Shown here: piece after piece, positions 49,008 through 58,544 of the stretch
Numbering within the stretch: the first letter of the stretch is position 1
Layout of the letters: each line of letters starts with the position of its first letter
Assembly (NCBI GenBank): GCA_017512365.1
Contig: JAFWGQ010000059.1
Span: forward strand, 1 to 64,000
Reading direction: 5' to 3'
Length of the DNA: 64,000 nucleotides
DNA from: Mogibacterium sp.
GTDB taxonomy: Bacteria > Bacillota > Clostridia > Peptostreptococcales > Anaerovoracaceae
Program-made: the position numbers and the translations under genes
Notes under the pieces: generated by a model
The model's database searches: none
Told to the model about the DNA's origin: nothing
What the model saw: only the letters and a program-made list of their open reading frames with translations

Positions 49008-50189
49008 ATGGAATACAGAAAACTCGGAAAAACGGGCCTTGAGGTGAGCGTGATCGCGCTCGGCTGCGAGGCATTCGTCGAAGACAAGAGCAACGCGAAG
49101 AGCTTCCTCGACATGGCGGAAGAAGCGGGAGTCAATTACTTCGACCTGTTCTCGCCGGATCCTGAAGCGAGGTCCGCGCTGGGCGAGGCTCTCAAAGGCA
49201 GACGGGAGAAGTTCATCATCCAGTCGCACATATCCTCGGTATGGAAGAACGGCCAGTATGAGAGGAGCCGCGACCTTGATGATGTGAAGGCGGCGTTCGA
49301 GGACTCCCTCGAAAGGCTCGGCACGGACTGGATCGATGTCGGGATGATCCATTACTGCGACGCCGACAGCGACTGGCAGGCCATAAAGGACAACGGGATC
49401 GTTGACTATGCGCGTAAACTGAAGGCCGAGGGGAAGATCCGCCACATCGGGCTTTCTTCGCACAATCCGAAGGTCGCCATGTAAGCGATCGAAGAGGGTG
49501 ACATCGAAGTGCTGATGTTCAGCGTGAACTATGTCTACGACATGCTGCCGGGCACCGAGAACGTTGACGACCTCTGGGCGGACGAGGTGTATGAGGGCGG
49601 CTTCAGGAACATGGATCCCGAAAGACAGCGCCTTTATGAATTCTGCGAGAGCAGGGGTGTGGGCATCACCGTCATGAAGGCCTTCGCGGGCGGAGACATC
49701 CTGAGCGAGGAGCTATCGCCGGCGGGAGCTGCGCTTACGGTCCCTCAGTGCATAAGTTACGCGCTTTCGAGACCGGCTGTGGCAACGGTGTGCTCCGGAG
49801 CGAGGGATCCTGAGCAGCTGGCTGAGAGCATCGCATACTGCGAGACTTCGCCTGAGGAGCGCGACTATGCCGAAGCCTTCGCGAATTTCCCGAGGGTGAG
49901 CTGGAGCGGGCACTGCATGTACTGCACGCACTGCCATCCGTGTCCGGCGGAGATCAATATAGCGGACGTCACGAAGTTCCTGAACCTTGCCGTTGCGCAC
50001 AACGAGTCGAACGGCATAAAGGAGGGTTCTGCGGAGTTCAGAGTCCCTGATACTGAGAGCGGACACTACAAGGCACTGGCCCGTCACGCGGGAGACTGCC
50101 TGCAGTGCGGACTGTGCGAGACCAGATGTCCGTTCGAGGTAAAGATACGAGAAAACATGCAGCGCGCAAAAGAGGTGTTCGGTTACTAG
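49008..50189 (+). pseudogene. Fe-S aldo/keto reductase broken by an in-frame TAA
   Basis: ATG 49008 has AAGAGGTG upstream. The first part (MEYRKLGKTGLEVSVIALGCEAF... HIGLSSHNPKVAM) is the front of an aldo/keto reductase barrel; TAA at 49482-49484 ends it, and the same frame continues AIEEGDIEVLMFSVNYVYDML to TAG 50187-50189. The tail carries two ferredoxin-like clusters (CMYCTHCHPCPAEIN and CLQCGLCETRCPFEVK), as in the Clostridial Fe-S AKR group. A single base change (for example AAA to TAA) explains the break. No recoding signal for TAA is known, so it is probably inactive. Confidence 0.85.
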
Positions 50190-50455
50190 ACAGCGCGGGC
50201 TTCATACTCGGCACGTCGATGCTCTTCCACTACGGCAGGGTCTTCGAGATCAACGATCTTGCTGTAGATCCTGTTTTCCAGGGAAGGGGCATAGCGAAGA
50301 CTCTGCTTGAGAGATGCATCGCGGAGATGGAAAAGCGCGGCATGGCCGGCGTCAACCTCATAACCGGCGCGGAAGGCTTCCTGCCTGAATTCTACGGGAA
50401 GTACGGATTCACCCGTGAGGACAGGGTGATCCTTATGGGAAAAGAACTGAGATGA
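50189..50455 (+). pseudogene. GNAT acetyltransferase lacking its N-terminus
   Basis: The frame contains the acetyl-CoA core of a GNAT enzyme: EINDLAVDPVFQGRGIAKTLLERCIAEMEKRG with the QGRGIA pyrophosphate loop, then FYGKYGFTRED. The first 35-50 residues expected of the family, and a start codon with ribosome site, are missing; homology starts exactly at the stop of the aldo/keto reductase. Consistent with a deletion that removed the intergenic region and gene start. Confidence 0.7.
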
Positions 50456-50483
50456 TTTCAGGAAGAGACTAAGGAGGATGAAA

Positions 50484-51119
50484 ATGGCAAAAAAGATCGT
50501 AGCAGTGAACGCAGGCCCGAGGATGGGCTGGAACACGGATACTCTGATCGCGGAGGCATCGAAGGGAGCGGAGGCTGCCGGTGCGGCAGTGGAGAGGTTC
50601 GACCTCTTCAGGCTCGAGAAGTATACGGGCTGCATATCCTGTTTCGGATGCAAGAAAGAGAAATTCAAGGGGCACTGCGTCTGCAGGGACGGACTGACGC
50701 CGGTGCTGGATGCCATACGCGAGTCTGACGGACTGATCATCGGATCGCCGAACTACCTGTCCGGACTGACTGCGTCGTTCAGAGCGCTTTACGAGCGCCT
50801 CATATTCCAGAACCTGACATACAAGCTGGATGAGCCGTGCTGCAACGAGCACCCGGTACCGGTGCTGCTGATCATGACCAGCAACGCGCCGGACGACATG
50901 TACATGAAGATGATGAGGGACTACAGGCAGACCTTCAGCAATTTCGTCGGTCCGGCTGAGATATTCGTAAGCGGAGAGACCCTGCAGCTGAAGGACTACA
51001 GCAAGACAGACTGGGAGTGGACGCTGTTCGATCCTGCAGCCAGGATGGAAAGGCATGAGAAGGTCTTCCCGCAGGAATGCGCGAAGGTATTCGATCTCGC
51101 AAAGGAGATATTCGGATAG
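50484..51119 (+). CDS. Flavodoxin-fold NAD(P)H oxidoreductase
   Basis: 211 residues from ATG 50484, with AAGGAGG 6 nt upstream; ATG 50478 sits too close to that site. Flavin loop VAVNAGPRMGWNTDTLIAEA, a Cys-rich segment GCISCFGCKKEKFKGHCVCRDGL as in iron-sulfur flavoproteins, and IIGSPNYLSGLTASFRALYERL. It likely reduces quinones, nitro compounds or serves as an electron carrier in an anaerobe. Stands alone after the decayed GNAT gene. Confidence 0.85.
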   Translation: MAKKIVAVNAGPRMGWNTDTLIAEASKGAEAAGAAVERFDLFRLEKYTGCISCFGCKKEKFKGHCVCRDGLTPVLDAIRESDGLIIGSPNYLSGLTASFRALYERLIFQNLTYKLDEPCCNEHPVPVLLIMTSNAPDDMYMKMMRDYRQTFSNFVGPAEIFVSGETLQLKDYSKTDWEWTLFDPAARMERHEKVFPQECAKVFDLAKEIFG

Positions 51120-51199
51120 ATCTCCATGATGATATGGATCGCTCGGCAAAATGTTCGGTGCAGATCAGATGAAGCAGCGGCAGTGACTGAGGAGATGTG

Positions 51200-51799
51200 A
51201 TGTGCTGCAGATATTATTACGAAGATGAGATACGCGAACGGATGCAGGATCTGCTGGATTCACAGGGCATAGAAGCCGCAGTGGATCTGAAGCTCGAGCC
51301 GGGACGCGACATCCGTCCTTCGGATGCATCCGCGGTGATATATCAGAGGGGAAATGATCTGGCGGCCGGCAGCATGCGATGGGGCTTCGGCAACCCGTAT
51401 AAAAAGGGCTTGATCATCAACGCCAGGTCCGAAACGGCAAGGGACAGGAACCTGTTCCGCGACAGCATAATGAACCGCCGCTGCATCATCCCGGCAAGCG
51501 GCTTCTACGAATGGGACCCGTACAAAGCAAGGTTCAGATTCACGCAGCCTGAAGGCGGCCTGATACTCATGGCGGGCTTTTGGCGCGAGGAGCAGGGGAC
51601 TCCGAGATATACCATACTCACGACAGACGCAAATGAGTCCATGAAGCCTGTGCATGACAGGATGCCTGTGATGATCGGCAGGGATGAGATAAGGCCGTGG
51701 ATAACGGACAGCGAAAGCATGTCCGCCTTTCTTGACAGACCGCAGATCCGGCTCATAAGGGAGCAGGATTCCGGACAGATGCGGATGGAGTTCGACTGA
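51200..51799 (+). CDS. SRAP/HMCES family abasic-site crosslinking protein
   Basis: 199 residues from ATG 51200, chosen so that Cys2 follows the initiator Met: in this family Cys2 forms the covalent bond with abasic DNA; the GTG at 51197 would bury it. GGAG precedes. Landmarks: MRWGFGNPYKKGLIINARSETARDRNLFRD, RRCIIPASGFYEWD with catalytic Glu, and LTTDANESMKPVHDRMPVMI with the active His. It shields abasic sites in single-stranded DNA. Family members are often called SOS-response-associated peptidase or YedK. Confidence 0.9.
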   Translation: MCCRYYYEDEIRERMQDLLDSQGIEAAVDLKLEPGRDIRPSDASAVIYQRGNDLAAGSMRWGFGNPYKKGLIINARSETARDRNLFRDSIMNRRCIIPASGFYEWDPYKARFRFTQPEGGLILMAGFWREEQGTPRYTILTTDANESMKPVHDRMPVMIGRDEIRPWITDSESMSAFLDRPQIRLIREQDSGQMRMEFD

Positions 51800-51882
51800 A
51801 AGCATTTGTTATCGCGTCTGTGAGACGCTATAATTGTTTCGAAAAAACATAAGAAGAAGAGGATAGACAAGGAGCGTAAAAC

Positions 51883-52152
51883 ATGATGGACAGCAGGGAA
51901 CTGATCGAACGCCTCGGAGGCGATATCGAAAGGATCTTCAACGCAGTTTCCGGGAATGACGGCGAGTATAAATACACAGTACTGAGGGAAAATGTCATAC
52001 AGGATTGTGAAGAGTGCGGTCACGAGACTCTCGGAGTCATAAGGGTCGATGCCGCGGGCGGAGCAAAGCTGTATTATTACATTGGATACTGTCAGCGTTG
52101 CTATCATGTGCAGAACATCGTAAAGGGCCCGTTCAGGACCGTTATTGACTGA
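51883..52152 (+). CDS. Small two-CxxC protein of unknown function
   Basis: 89 residues, AAGGAG upstream. Two Cys pairs, DCEECGHE and YCQRCYHV, probably form one zinc site. No recognised family, no membrane span. A strong terminator follows, so it is a single-gene unit. Confidence 0.6.
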   Translation: MMDSRELIERLGGDIERIFNAVSGNDGEYKYTVLRENVIQDCEECGHETLGVIRVDAAGGAKLYYYIGYCQRCYHVQNIVKGPFRTVID

Positions 52153-52175
52153 TAATATCCGTTGCTAAGATGTGG

Positions 52176-52205
52176 ATCCCCGTAAATCAAAACGGGGATT
52201 TTTAT
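52176..52205 (+). terminator. Rho-independent terminator
   Basis: ATCCCCGT (52176-52183) pairs with ACGGGGAT (52192-52199) around an 8-nt loop, followed by TTTTTAT. Ends the small zinc-protein transcript. Confidence 0.8.
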
Positions 52206-52295
52206 TTCAGTACAAGGTCACAATTTGTAGAGCACAGCAGGACCTGTATGATACAATAAGTTCTAAAGGCTTCAGGACAAAAACAGGAGAAATAA

Positions 52296-53420
52296 ATGAA
52301 GTGGCTGGAGAAGTATTACAATAAAGAGTACTCGCTCATAGCGGCCTATGTGATAAAGACCGCTCTGATAATATTTGTGCTGGGCATCATGATCTGGTAT
52401 CTGGCAGGCAAGACCGGCAGCATACTGTCGTTCGTTTTTGCTGTACTGAAGCCTCTTGTGCTCGGACTGGTATTCACCTATCTGCTGAGCCCGCCTGTGC
52501 GTTTCTTTGAGACTAAGCTTCTTGGCCCGCTCGGCAAGCCGAAGGCGGCAAGAGCCGCAGCCGTGATAATCGTGTTCGTCATCGTTTTCATGGCTGTCGG
52601 ACTTATCCTCGGGGTGATCGCAGTCACAGTGACCAGGAGCCTCTCTGCCTTCAATCCGGCTGCGTACAAGGAGTATATAGCCATACTGACCGATCAGTTC
52701 TCGAAGTTCTGGACTACTATACAGGATCAGCTCGCGAGCATGAATATCAACCTGGGCAGCATAGGCGACATGCTTGGAAAGATATTCAGCGGAGTAAAGA
52801 ACGGCGCGACGACCATACTCTTCGCCCTGATATTCGCGATCTACTTTCTTCTTGACGAGGATATCCGGGTCTACTGGGGCAGGGTGCTCGACGCGTATAC
52901 GGATGAAAAGACAAGAGCCAGGCTCCGCAGCTTCGTCGCGGACGCCGACAAGGTGTTTTCCGGATATATCAGGGGACAGGCCATGGATGCTCTTCTCGTC
53001 GGTGCGATGGTGTCCATAGCGCTCCTCATAGCGAAAGTGCCGTATGCCGCGGTGATAGGCATACTCACCGGGATCGGCAATCTTGTGCCTTATGTCGGCC
53101 CGGTCGTGGGCTTCGGTTCGCTTATAATAGTATGCCTTGCCGAGGGTTCGGTGCGTCATCTGCTCATCGGCGGCATCATCCTCCTTGTCGTGATGTTCAT
53201 CGACGGCAACATCATCAATCCGAGGATGCTCAGCAGCAATGTCGAAGTGCATCCGGTGCTTGTCATAGTCGCGCTTATCGCGGGCGGAAGCGTAGGCGGC
53301 ATAGTAGGAATGCTCGTTGCCGTTCCGGTGGCAGCGCTCATCAAGCTGCAGTTTGAAAAAAATCTGGCCAGGCGGCTGGGAGAGAAACCTCCGGCGGCAG
53401 AGAAGCGCGGGGATGAGTGA
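52296..53420 (+). CDS. AI-2E family transporter
   Basis: 374 residues, eight hydrophobic helices in the AI-2E/TqsA pattern: paired N-terminal helices (ILGIMIWYLAGKTGSILSFVFAVLKPLVLGLVFTYLLSPP), a soluble insertion (FNPAAYKEYIAILTDQF), and a C-terminal block ending MFIDGNIINPRMLSSNVEVHPVLVIVALIAGG with GIVGMLVAVPVAALIK. Members include autoinducer-2 exporters and Na+/H+ antiporters, so the substrate is open. Ribosome site ACAGGAG before ATG 52296. Confidence 0.85.
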   Translation: MKWLEKYYNKEYSLIAAYVIKTALIIFVLGIMIWYLAGKTGSILSFVFAVLKPLVLGLVFTYLLSPPVRFFETKLLGPLGKPKAARAAAVIIVFVIVFMAVGLILGVIAVTVTRSLSAFNPAAYKEYIAILTDQFSKFWTTIQDQLASMNINLGSIGDMLGKIFSGVKNGATTILFALIFAIYFLLDEDIRVYWGRVLDAYTDEKTRARLRSFVADADKVFSGYIRGQAMDALLVGAMVSIALLIAKVPYAAVIGILTGIGNLVPYVGPVVGFGSLIIVCLAEGSVRHLLIGGIILLVVMFIDGNIINPRMLSSNVEVHPVLVIVALIAGGSVGGIVGMLVAVPVAALIKLQFEKNLARRLGEKPPAAEKRGDE

Positions 53421-53442
53421 CATCAAAAGACGGTGAGCCGCA

Positions 53443-54190
53443 GTGGACAAAAAGAAGATACTGAGATCATTTGTCATCGCAGTCGCGTGCACGGCGGCAG
53501 TAATAATCATGATCCTGCTGTCCGGTCTGCCATCTGACGATATACGATCCGGTCGAGAAGGATTCCGGCGGCAAGCCGCTCAGGGTAGTCAGATTCGCCG
53601 AAACGAATATGGGCGACTTCTGCGCTGATGCAGCCAGGATACAGCTGGGCGCGGACATAGGGATCGTAAACTCCGGCAATGTACGCGCGGATCTGAAGAA
53701 AGGGGATATCACATACGGCGATATCCTGGAGATCTATCCGTTCTGCAAGGACATGTGCATTGTCGAGGCCACCGGTCAGCAGATACTCGACGCCCTTGAA
53801 TGGGGCGCCAGGTCCATACCAAGTGAGTCAGGAGCCTTTCTGCAGGTGTCGGGGCTTACATATGAGGTCGATGTGAACACGCCTTCTCCCTGCACGAAGG
53901 ATGATGAAGGGATGTTCACGGGCGTAAGCGGTACCCGCAGAGTCAGAAATGTGAAGGTCGGCGGCAAAGTGATAGATCCGTCGGCAAAATACACTGTCTC
54001 AGGCAGCGTATACGTACTGACGGAGCACGGAGACGGCTGCACCATGTTCGATGGCGCGACACTGATAAACACAGGCTGCGGACTCGATTACATGTCGCTG
54101 ATAGATTACATAAAGGGACCGCTCGGCGGGGTGATCGGGGATCAGTACTCCGATCCGTACGGAGAAGGCAGGATAAAGATAATACAGTAG
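53443..54190 (+). pseudogene. 5'-nucleotidase lacking its metallophosphoesterase domain
   Basis: A GTG-started signal sequence (KKKILRSFVIAVACTAAVIIMILLSG) runs to about 53530. The C-terminal 5'-nucleotidase domain then appears in another frame (VVRFAETNMGDFCADAARI; NSGNVRADLKKGDITYGDIL; IYPFCKDMCIVEATGQQILDALEWGA) and is complete to the stop. The N-terminal metallophosphoesterase domain of about 250-300 residues is absent and the frame shifts at the junction. The product cannot be a nucleotidase. The same type of damage is seen in the murC-like gene. Confidence 0.8.
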
Positions 54191-54202
54191 AAAGGATAAT
54201 TA

Positions 54203-55966
54203 ATGGACGCTGGAAACATAGTTTCGCTCCTCGGCGGAGTCGCCATGTTCCTCTTCGGAATGTCGGTGATGGGAGACTCGCTCAAAAAGGTCGCCGGGAG
54301 CAAGATGGAAACCATACTGTACAGACTTGCGGGCAATCCGATCAAGGGAATAATCCTCGGAACGGGAGTGACCGCGGTCATACAGTCGTCATCCGCTACA
54401 TCCGTAATGGTGGTCGGTTTTGTAAACTCCGGCATGATGCAGGTGCGTCAGGCCATAGGCATAGTGCTCGGAGCCATACTCGGCACCAGCATCACAGGAT
54501 GGATACTCTGTCTCAACAGCCTCGGCGGCTCGGGCTCGAGCATCGCTTCAGTCTTCAGCACCGAGATACTTACAGGCGTTGTTGCTCTGATCGGGATCAT
54601 ACTGTGGATGTTCTCGAAGAAAACGTCGCAGAAAAACATCGGAGGCATCATGCTTGGCTTCGCTGTGCTGATGTACGGGATGAGCATGATGTCCGGCGCG
54701 ATCGTGCCTCTCAGGGAGGATGAGAACTTCATCCGCATGATGACCAGCTTTACGAACCCGCTGCTCGGAGTGCTGATAGGTATCCTGGTAACGGCGGTGA
54801 TCCAGAGCGCGAGCGCGGCTGTAGGTATACTGCAGGCACTTGCGGTCACCGGCGCGGTGGAGTTCGATATGGCTTTCCCTATACTCATGGGTATAGGCAT
54901 CGGAGCGTCGGTTCCTGTCATGCTGAGCGCTCTCGGCGCGAGCACCAACGGCAAGAGGACGGCCTTCGTATATCTCATAATAGATGTGCTCGGAGCCGTT
55001 CTGGTCGGAGGGATATTCTATATCCTGAACGCTGTGTTCCACTTCAGCTTCATGGACGCCAAAATGAACATGGTAGCTGTCGCTTTTGTAAACACGATGT
55101 ACAGGCTCGCCGTGGTCCTTTTGCTGGCGCCGTTCATCGGACTTCTTGAGAAGCTTGTATGCGCCCTGTTCCCTGAAAGCGAGGAGGCTGCTGCGGAGAA
55201 GGCGGACATGGACAGGCTCGAGCCGAGATTCCTGATGCACCCGACTCTTGCCATCACCCAGAGCAGGACAGTCATAGATTCGATGGCCGAAAAGGCGAGA
55301 GAAAGCGTAGCGGCGGCCATCGCGGTAAGACGCGAATACAGCAGAGACGGTATCAAAAGAGTTTTCGATCTCGAAGGAGTGCTCGACCGCTACGAGGACA
55401 AACTGGGCAGCTATCTGTTCAGGCTGACCTCAGAGGACATCGATGAAGAGCAGTCGTCGGAGGTAAGCAAATTCCTGAGAGTGCTGTCGGATTTCGAAAG
55501 GATATCCGACCACGCAAAGAACGTGGGCGAGTCCGTCGAAGAGATATATGAAAAGAAACTCGAGCTCCCGGCAGCCGCGGACACGGAACTGACGGTCCTC
55601 GAGGAGGCGATAAAGGAGGTCACCGGGCTGACCGTCGAGGCTTTTGAAAGCGATGATACGGAAAAGGCCCTGAGAATAGATCCGCTCGAGGAAGTGATAG
55701 ACGATCTGTGCGATGACATCAAGGCTAACCACATAGAAAGGGTGAGCAGACAGGAGTGCACGCTCGAGATCGGATTCGTGTTCACGGATCTGCTCACGGA
55801 TTACGAGCGCATTTCGGACCACTGCAGCAATGTCGCCGTGGACATCCTCGACTCGGTAACGGGAGAAAGATGGAAGCATGAATTCCACAGCATGCCGGAA
55901 TTCAGGGAAAACGAGATGTACAAGAAGTTCTTTGAAGAGTATAAGGATAAATACGCACTGAAGTGA
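54203..55966 (+). CDS. Na/Pi cotransporter with PhoU domain
   Basis: 587 residues. Two inverted Na/Pi-cotransporter repeats with the QSSSA signature: GTGVTAVIQSSSATSVMVVGFVNSG near residue 55 and VTAVIQSASAAVGILQALAVTG near 200. The C-terminal 230 residues are PhoU-like helices (ISDHAKNVGESVEEIYEKK; ISDHCSNVAVDILD). Imports phosphate with sodium; PhoU tails regulate this. Ribosome site AGAAAGGA. Followed by cardiolipin synthase after 16 nt, so phosphate uptake and phospholipid synthesis share a transcript. Confidence 0.9.
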   Translation: MDAGNIVSLLGGVAMFLFGMSVMGDSLKKVAGSKMETILYRLAGNPIKGIILGTGVTAVIQSSSATSVMVVGFVNSGMMQVRQAIGIVLGAILGTSITGWILCLNSLGGSGSSIASVFSTEILTGVVALIGIILWMFSKKTSQKNIGGIMLGFAVLMYGMSMMSGAIVPLREDENFIRMMTSFTNPLLGVLIGILVTAVIQSASAAVGILQALAVTGAVEFDMAFPILMGIGIGASVPVMLSALGASTNGKRTAFVYLIIDVLGAVLVGGIFYILNAVFHFSFMDAKMNMVAVAFVNTMYRLAVVLLLAPFIGLLEKLVCALFPESEEAAAEKADMDRLEPRFLMHPTLAITQSRTVIDSMAEKARESVAAAIAVRREYSRDGIKRVFDLEGVLDRYEDKLGSYLFRLTSEDIDEEQSSEVSKFLRVLSDFERISDHAKNVGESVEEIYEKKLELPAAADTELTVLEEAIKEVTGLTVEAFESDDTEKALRIDPLEEVIDDLCDDIKANHIERVSRQECTLEIGFVFTDLLTDYERISDHCSNVAVDILDSVTGERWKHEFHSMPEFRENEMYKKFFEEYKDKYALK

Positions 55967-55982
55967 AAGGACGCAGGACAAG

Positions 55983-57551
55983 ATGGATAACGAAAATGTA
56001 GTAAGTCTGGCCAAGCCGGTAAAGAAGGGGATACTGAGGCTTGTTTTCAGCCGCTTTTTCCTGATCGCCCTTCTGCTCATCTTTCAGATAGCGATACTGG
56101 TCGCTGCGTACTTCTGGTTCACAGAACAGCTGCCGGCACTGGTCTACATACAGTGGGCATTCGCTTTCGTGATGATAGTATATCTGTTCAACACCAACAT
56201 GGATTCGTCGGCCAAGCTGACATGGATGCTCCTGATAGCTCTGGTACCGCTCGTGGGGGCCTTCATGCTGTTCTGGACGCAGTCCAACATCGGGCACCGC
56301 ATGGAAGCGAAGATGACGTCGAATCAGATCGAAAAGACAAAAGACATGCTCGTGCAGCCTGAGAATGTGCTGCGTGAGGTGGAACACGACGGCTCGGGCA
56401 CGGATGATCTGTGCAGATATTTCAACAGGACAGGCTGCTTCCCTCTTTATGACCATACGCAGGTCACTTACTTTCCTCTGGGAGAGATCAAGTTCGAGAG
56501 TATGCTCGAAGAGCTCGAGAAAGCCGAAAAGTACATCTTCATGGAGTACTTTATCGTCGAGGAAGGATACATGTGGGGGCGCATACTCGATGCGCTGATC
56601 CGAAAAGCGGAAGAAGGCGTGGAGGTGCGCGTCATGTATGACGGCATGTGCGAGATGTCGACGCTCAGACCGGGCTACTGGAAGCTGCTTGAGGCGAAGG
56701 GGATACACGCAAAGGCGTTCTCTCCGATAAAGCCTGTTGTTTCCTCGCACTACAACTATCGCGATCACCGCAAGATACTCATCATCGACGGCAAGGTCGC
56801 GTTCAACGGCGGAGTCAACCTGGCGGACGAATACATCAACCGCAGAGAGAGATTCGGGCACTGGAAGGACACAGCGGTAATGCTGAAGGGACCTGCGGTG
56901 CAGAGCTTCGCGCTGATGTTCCTGCAGATGTGGAACATGAAGGAGGAAGAGGGGGATTACGAAAAATGGCTCTCGCTTCCGAGCGAGCCTGTCCCGGAAG
57001 CCAAAGGCTATGTGATGCCGTACTGTGACAACCCGCTCGACGGGTACAAGGTTGGAGAAGCGGTCTACATAGACATGCTGTACCGCGCCACTGATTATGT
57101 GCATATCATGTCGCCGTATCTCATACTCGACGGGGAACTCGAGACAGCGCTTCGCTTTGCGGCGATGCGGGGAGTGGATGTAAAGCTCATACTCCCGGGA
57201 ATACCTGACAAGAAGATCGCGTACGCTCTTGCGAAGACCCACTACCGTTCGCTGAATGATGCCGGAGTCAAGATTTACGAATACACGCCGGGCTTCGTAC
57301 ACGCCAAGGTGTGCGTGAGCGACGACACCAAGGCGGTGGTCGGCACGATAAACCTCGACTACAGGAGCCTGTACCATCACTTCGAATGCGCGACATACAT
57401 GTACAAAACCGACTGCATCGCGGATATCGAGAAGGACTATAAGGAAACGCTCAAAGAGTGCAGGCGCGTTACGAGCGAGAGCATCAGGAATGAGAAGCTC
57501 TCGTACAAAGTGACGGGCGTGCTGGCAAAAATGATATCTCCGCTGATGTAA
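55983..57551 (+). CDS. cls: Cardiolipin synthase
   Basis: 522 residues. Two N-terminal helices (FFLIALLLIFQIAILVAAYFW; LTWMLLIALVPLVGAFMLFW) and two phospholipase D motifs: HYNYRDHRKILIIDGKVAFNGGVNLADEY (HxKx4D with Lys-Asp spaced as usual) and GFVHAKVCVSDDTKAVVGTINLDYRS. Joins two phosphatidylglycerols to cardiolipin at the membrane. Second gene of the phosphate/phospholipid pair. Confidence 0.93.
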   Translation: MDNENVVSLAKPVKKGILRLVFSRFFLIALLLIFQIAILVAAYFWFTEQLPALVYIQWAFAFVMIVYLFNTNMDSSAKLTWMLLIALVPLVGAFMLFWTQSNIGHRMEAKMTSNQIEKTKDMLVQPENVLREVEHDGSGTDDLCRYFNRTGCFPLYDHTQVTYFPLGEIKFESMLEELEKAEKYIFMEYFIVEEGYMWGRILDALIRKAEEGVEVRVMYDGMCEMSTLRPGYWKLLEAKGIHAKAFSPIKPVVSSHYNYRDHRKILIIDGKVAFNGGVNLADEYINRRERFGHWKDTAVMLKGPAVQSFALMFLQMWNMKEEEGDYEKWLSLPSEPVPEAKGYVMPYCDNPLDGYKVGEAVYIDMLYRATDYVHIMSPYLILDGELETALRFAAMRGVDVKLILPGIPDKKIAYALAKTHYRSLNDAGVKIYEYTPGFVHAKVCVSDDTKAVVGTINLDYRSLYHHFECATYMYKTDCIADIEKDYKETLKECRRVTSESIRNEKLSYKVTGVLAKMISPLM

Positions 57552-57650
57552 CGGACGCGGCGGATATGATATAATATCCCGGACAGTCACTGCGGCTCTG
57601 CCGTGATGACAGGAAGTCAGGCACTTGATCATAACAACAGAGGTGACAAC

Positions 57651-58454
57651 ATGGAAGATATGAAAAAAACCGCAGGAGAAGAGGTAAAGAAATCCCTGAA
57701 GGAAGGCGCTGCATCGTTCCTTGATGATGTTTCGTCGACAAAGCACAGCATTGACGAGCTCTCTGATGAGAGAAAAGCTGAAAAGGAAGCAAAGAAGGCT
57801 GAGAGAAAAGAGAAGTTCGAGAGCGCGAAGGCGTCGCTGCTCGAGTCGTTCAGACAGGGCATCGAGGAGTTCAAGTCCGACGCTTCGTTCACGAAGACGT
57901 CCTTCGAAGAGGTCTCTTCCGAGCACAAGGCTGAGAAGGCCGCAAAGAAGGAAGCCAGGAAAGAAAAGCTCGACCTCGAGGTCGCTGAGCTCAAGGCGTC
58001 TGTGGACAAGGGCGCGGGAGACTACAAGGCTGACGGAGAAGCTCTCATCGACAGCCTGAAGGAGATCGCTGCCGATGCCGGCATCGACATCAGGGAAAAC
58101 GAGACGGTCGCAGGGTGGATAAAGAACATAAAGGAATCCTTCGCTGAAGGCATCGAGGAGTTCAGGTCCGACGCTTCGTTCACAAAGGACACCATCGAGG
58201 ATGTGTCTGCCGAGTATAAGGCTTCGCAGGACATGAAGAAGCACGAGAACCAGGCGAAGTTCGAGGAAAACATCGCCGCTGTAAAAGAATCCGTAGAATC
58301 CGGCGCAGAGGCGTTCAGATCCGACGCGGCATTCACTAAGGGCGCTGTCGACGAGTTATCGGCTGAGCATAAAGCCGACAAGGAGGCCAAAAAGGAAGCA
58401 AAGAGAGAAAAATTCGATCATGATGTCGAATCCATGAAGGAGTCGCTCAAATAG
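57651..58454 (+). CDS. Charged coiled-coil repeat protein
   Basis: 267 residues from ATG 57651 (AGAGGTGA upstream). Four imperfect copies of a 45-50 residue unit built on G-x-E-x-F-x-S-D-A-S-F-T-K followed by V-S-S-E-H-K-A-E-K-x-A-K-K-E, with a distinct insert near residues 115-160 (ADAGIDIRENETVAGWIKNIK). Almost all Glu, Lys, Ala, Ser and Asp, so it is probably a long soluble helical rod. No Cys, no signal peptide. I do not recognise the family. A strong terminator follows. Confidence 0.65.
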   Translation: MEDMKKTAGEEVKKSLKEGAASFLDDVSSTKHSIDELSDERKAEKEAKKAERKEKFESAKASLLESFRQGIEEFKSDASFTKTSFEEVSSEHKAEKAAKKEARKEKLDLEVAELKASVDKGAGDYKADGEALIDSLKEIAADAGIDIRENETVAGWIKNIKESFAEGIEEFRSDASFTKDTIEDVSAEYKASQDMKKHENQAKFEENIAAVKESVESGAEAFRSDAAFTKGAVDELSAEHKADKEAKKEAKREKFDHDVESMKESLK

Positions 58455-58478
58455 GGTGCCTCATACACGAGACTGAAG

Positions 58479-58513
58479 AGACGGCACTCTGCTGAAGCGG
58501 AGCGCCGTCTTTT
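58479..58513 (+). terminator. Strong rho-independent terminator
   Basis: AGACGGC (58479-58485) pairs with GCCGTCT (58504-58510), with an inner CTCTGC/GCGGAG extension around TGAA and one mismatch; TTT follows. Confidence 0.8.
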
Positions 58514-58544
58514 AAGAACTATTGACTTTTGATATTTTTTGCAT

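Noticed and set aside
49482..49484. In-frame TAA considered as recoding (selenocysteine-like or readthrough)
   Set aside because: TAA is not used for Sec or Pyl, no downstream stem-loop stands out, and the site is in a loop where a Lys codon is expected.
55902..58244. A 780-codon minus-strand open frame opposite cardiolipin synthase and the repeat protein
   Set aside because: Both plus-strand genes have clear motifs, and the reverse frame is a shadow without recognisable domains.
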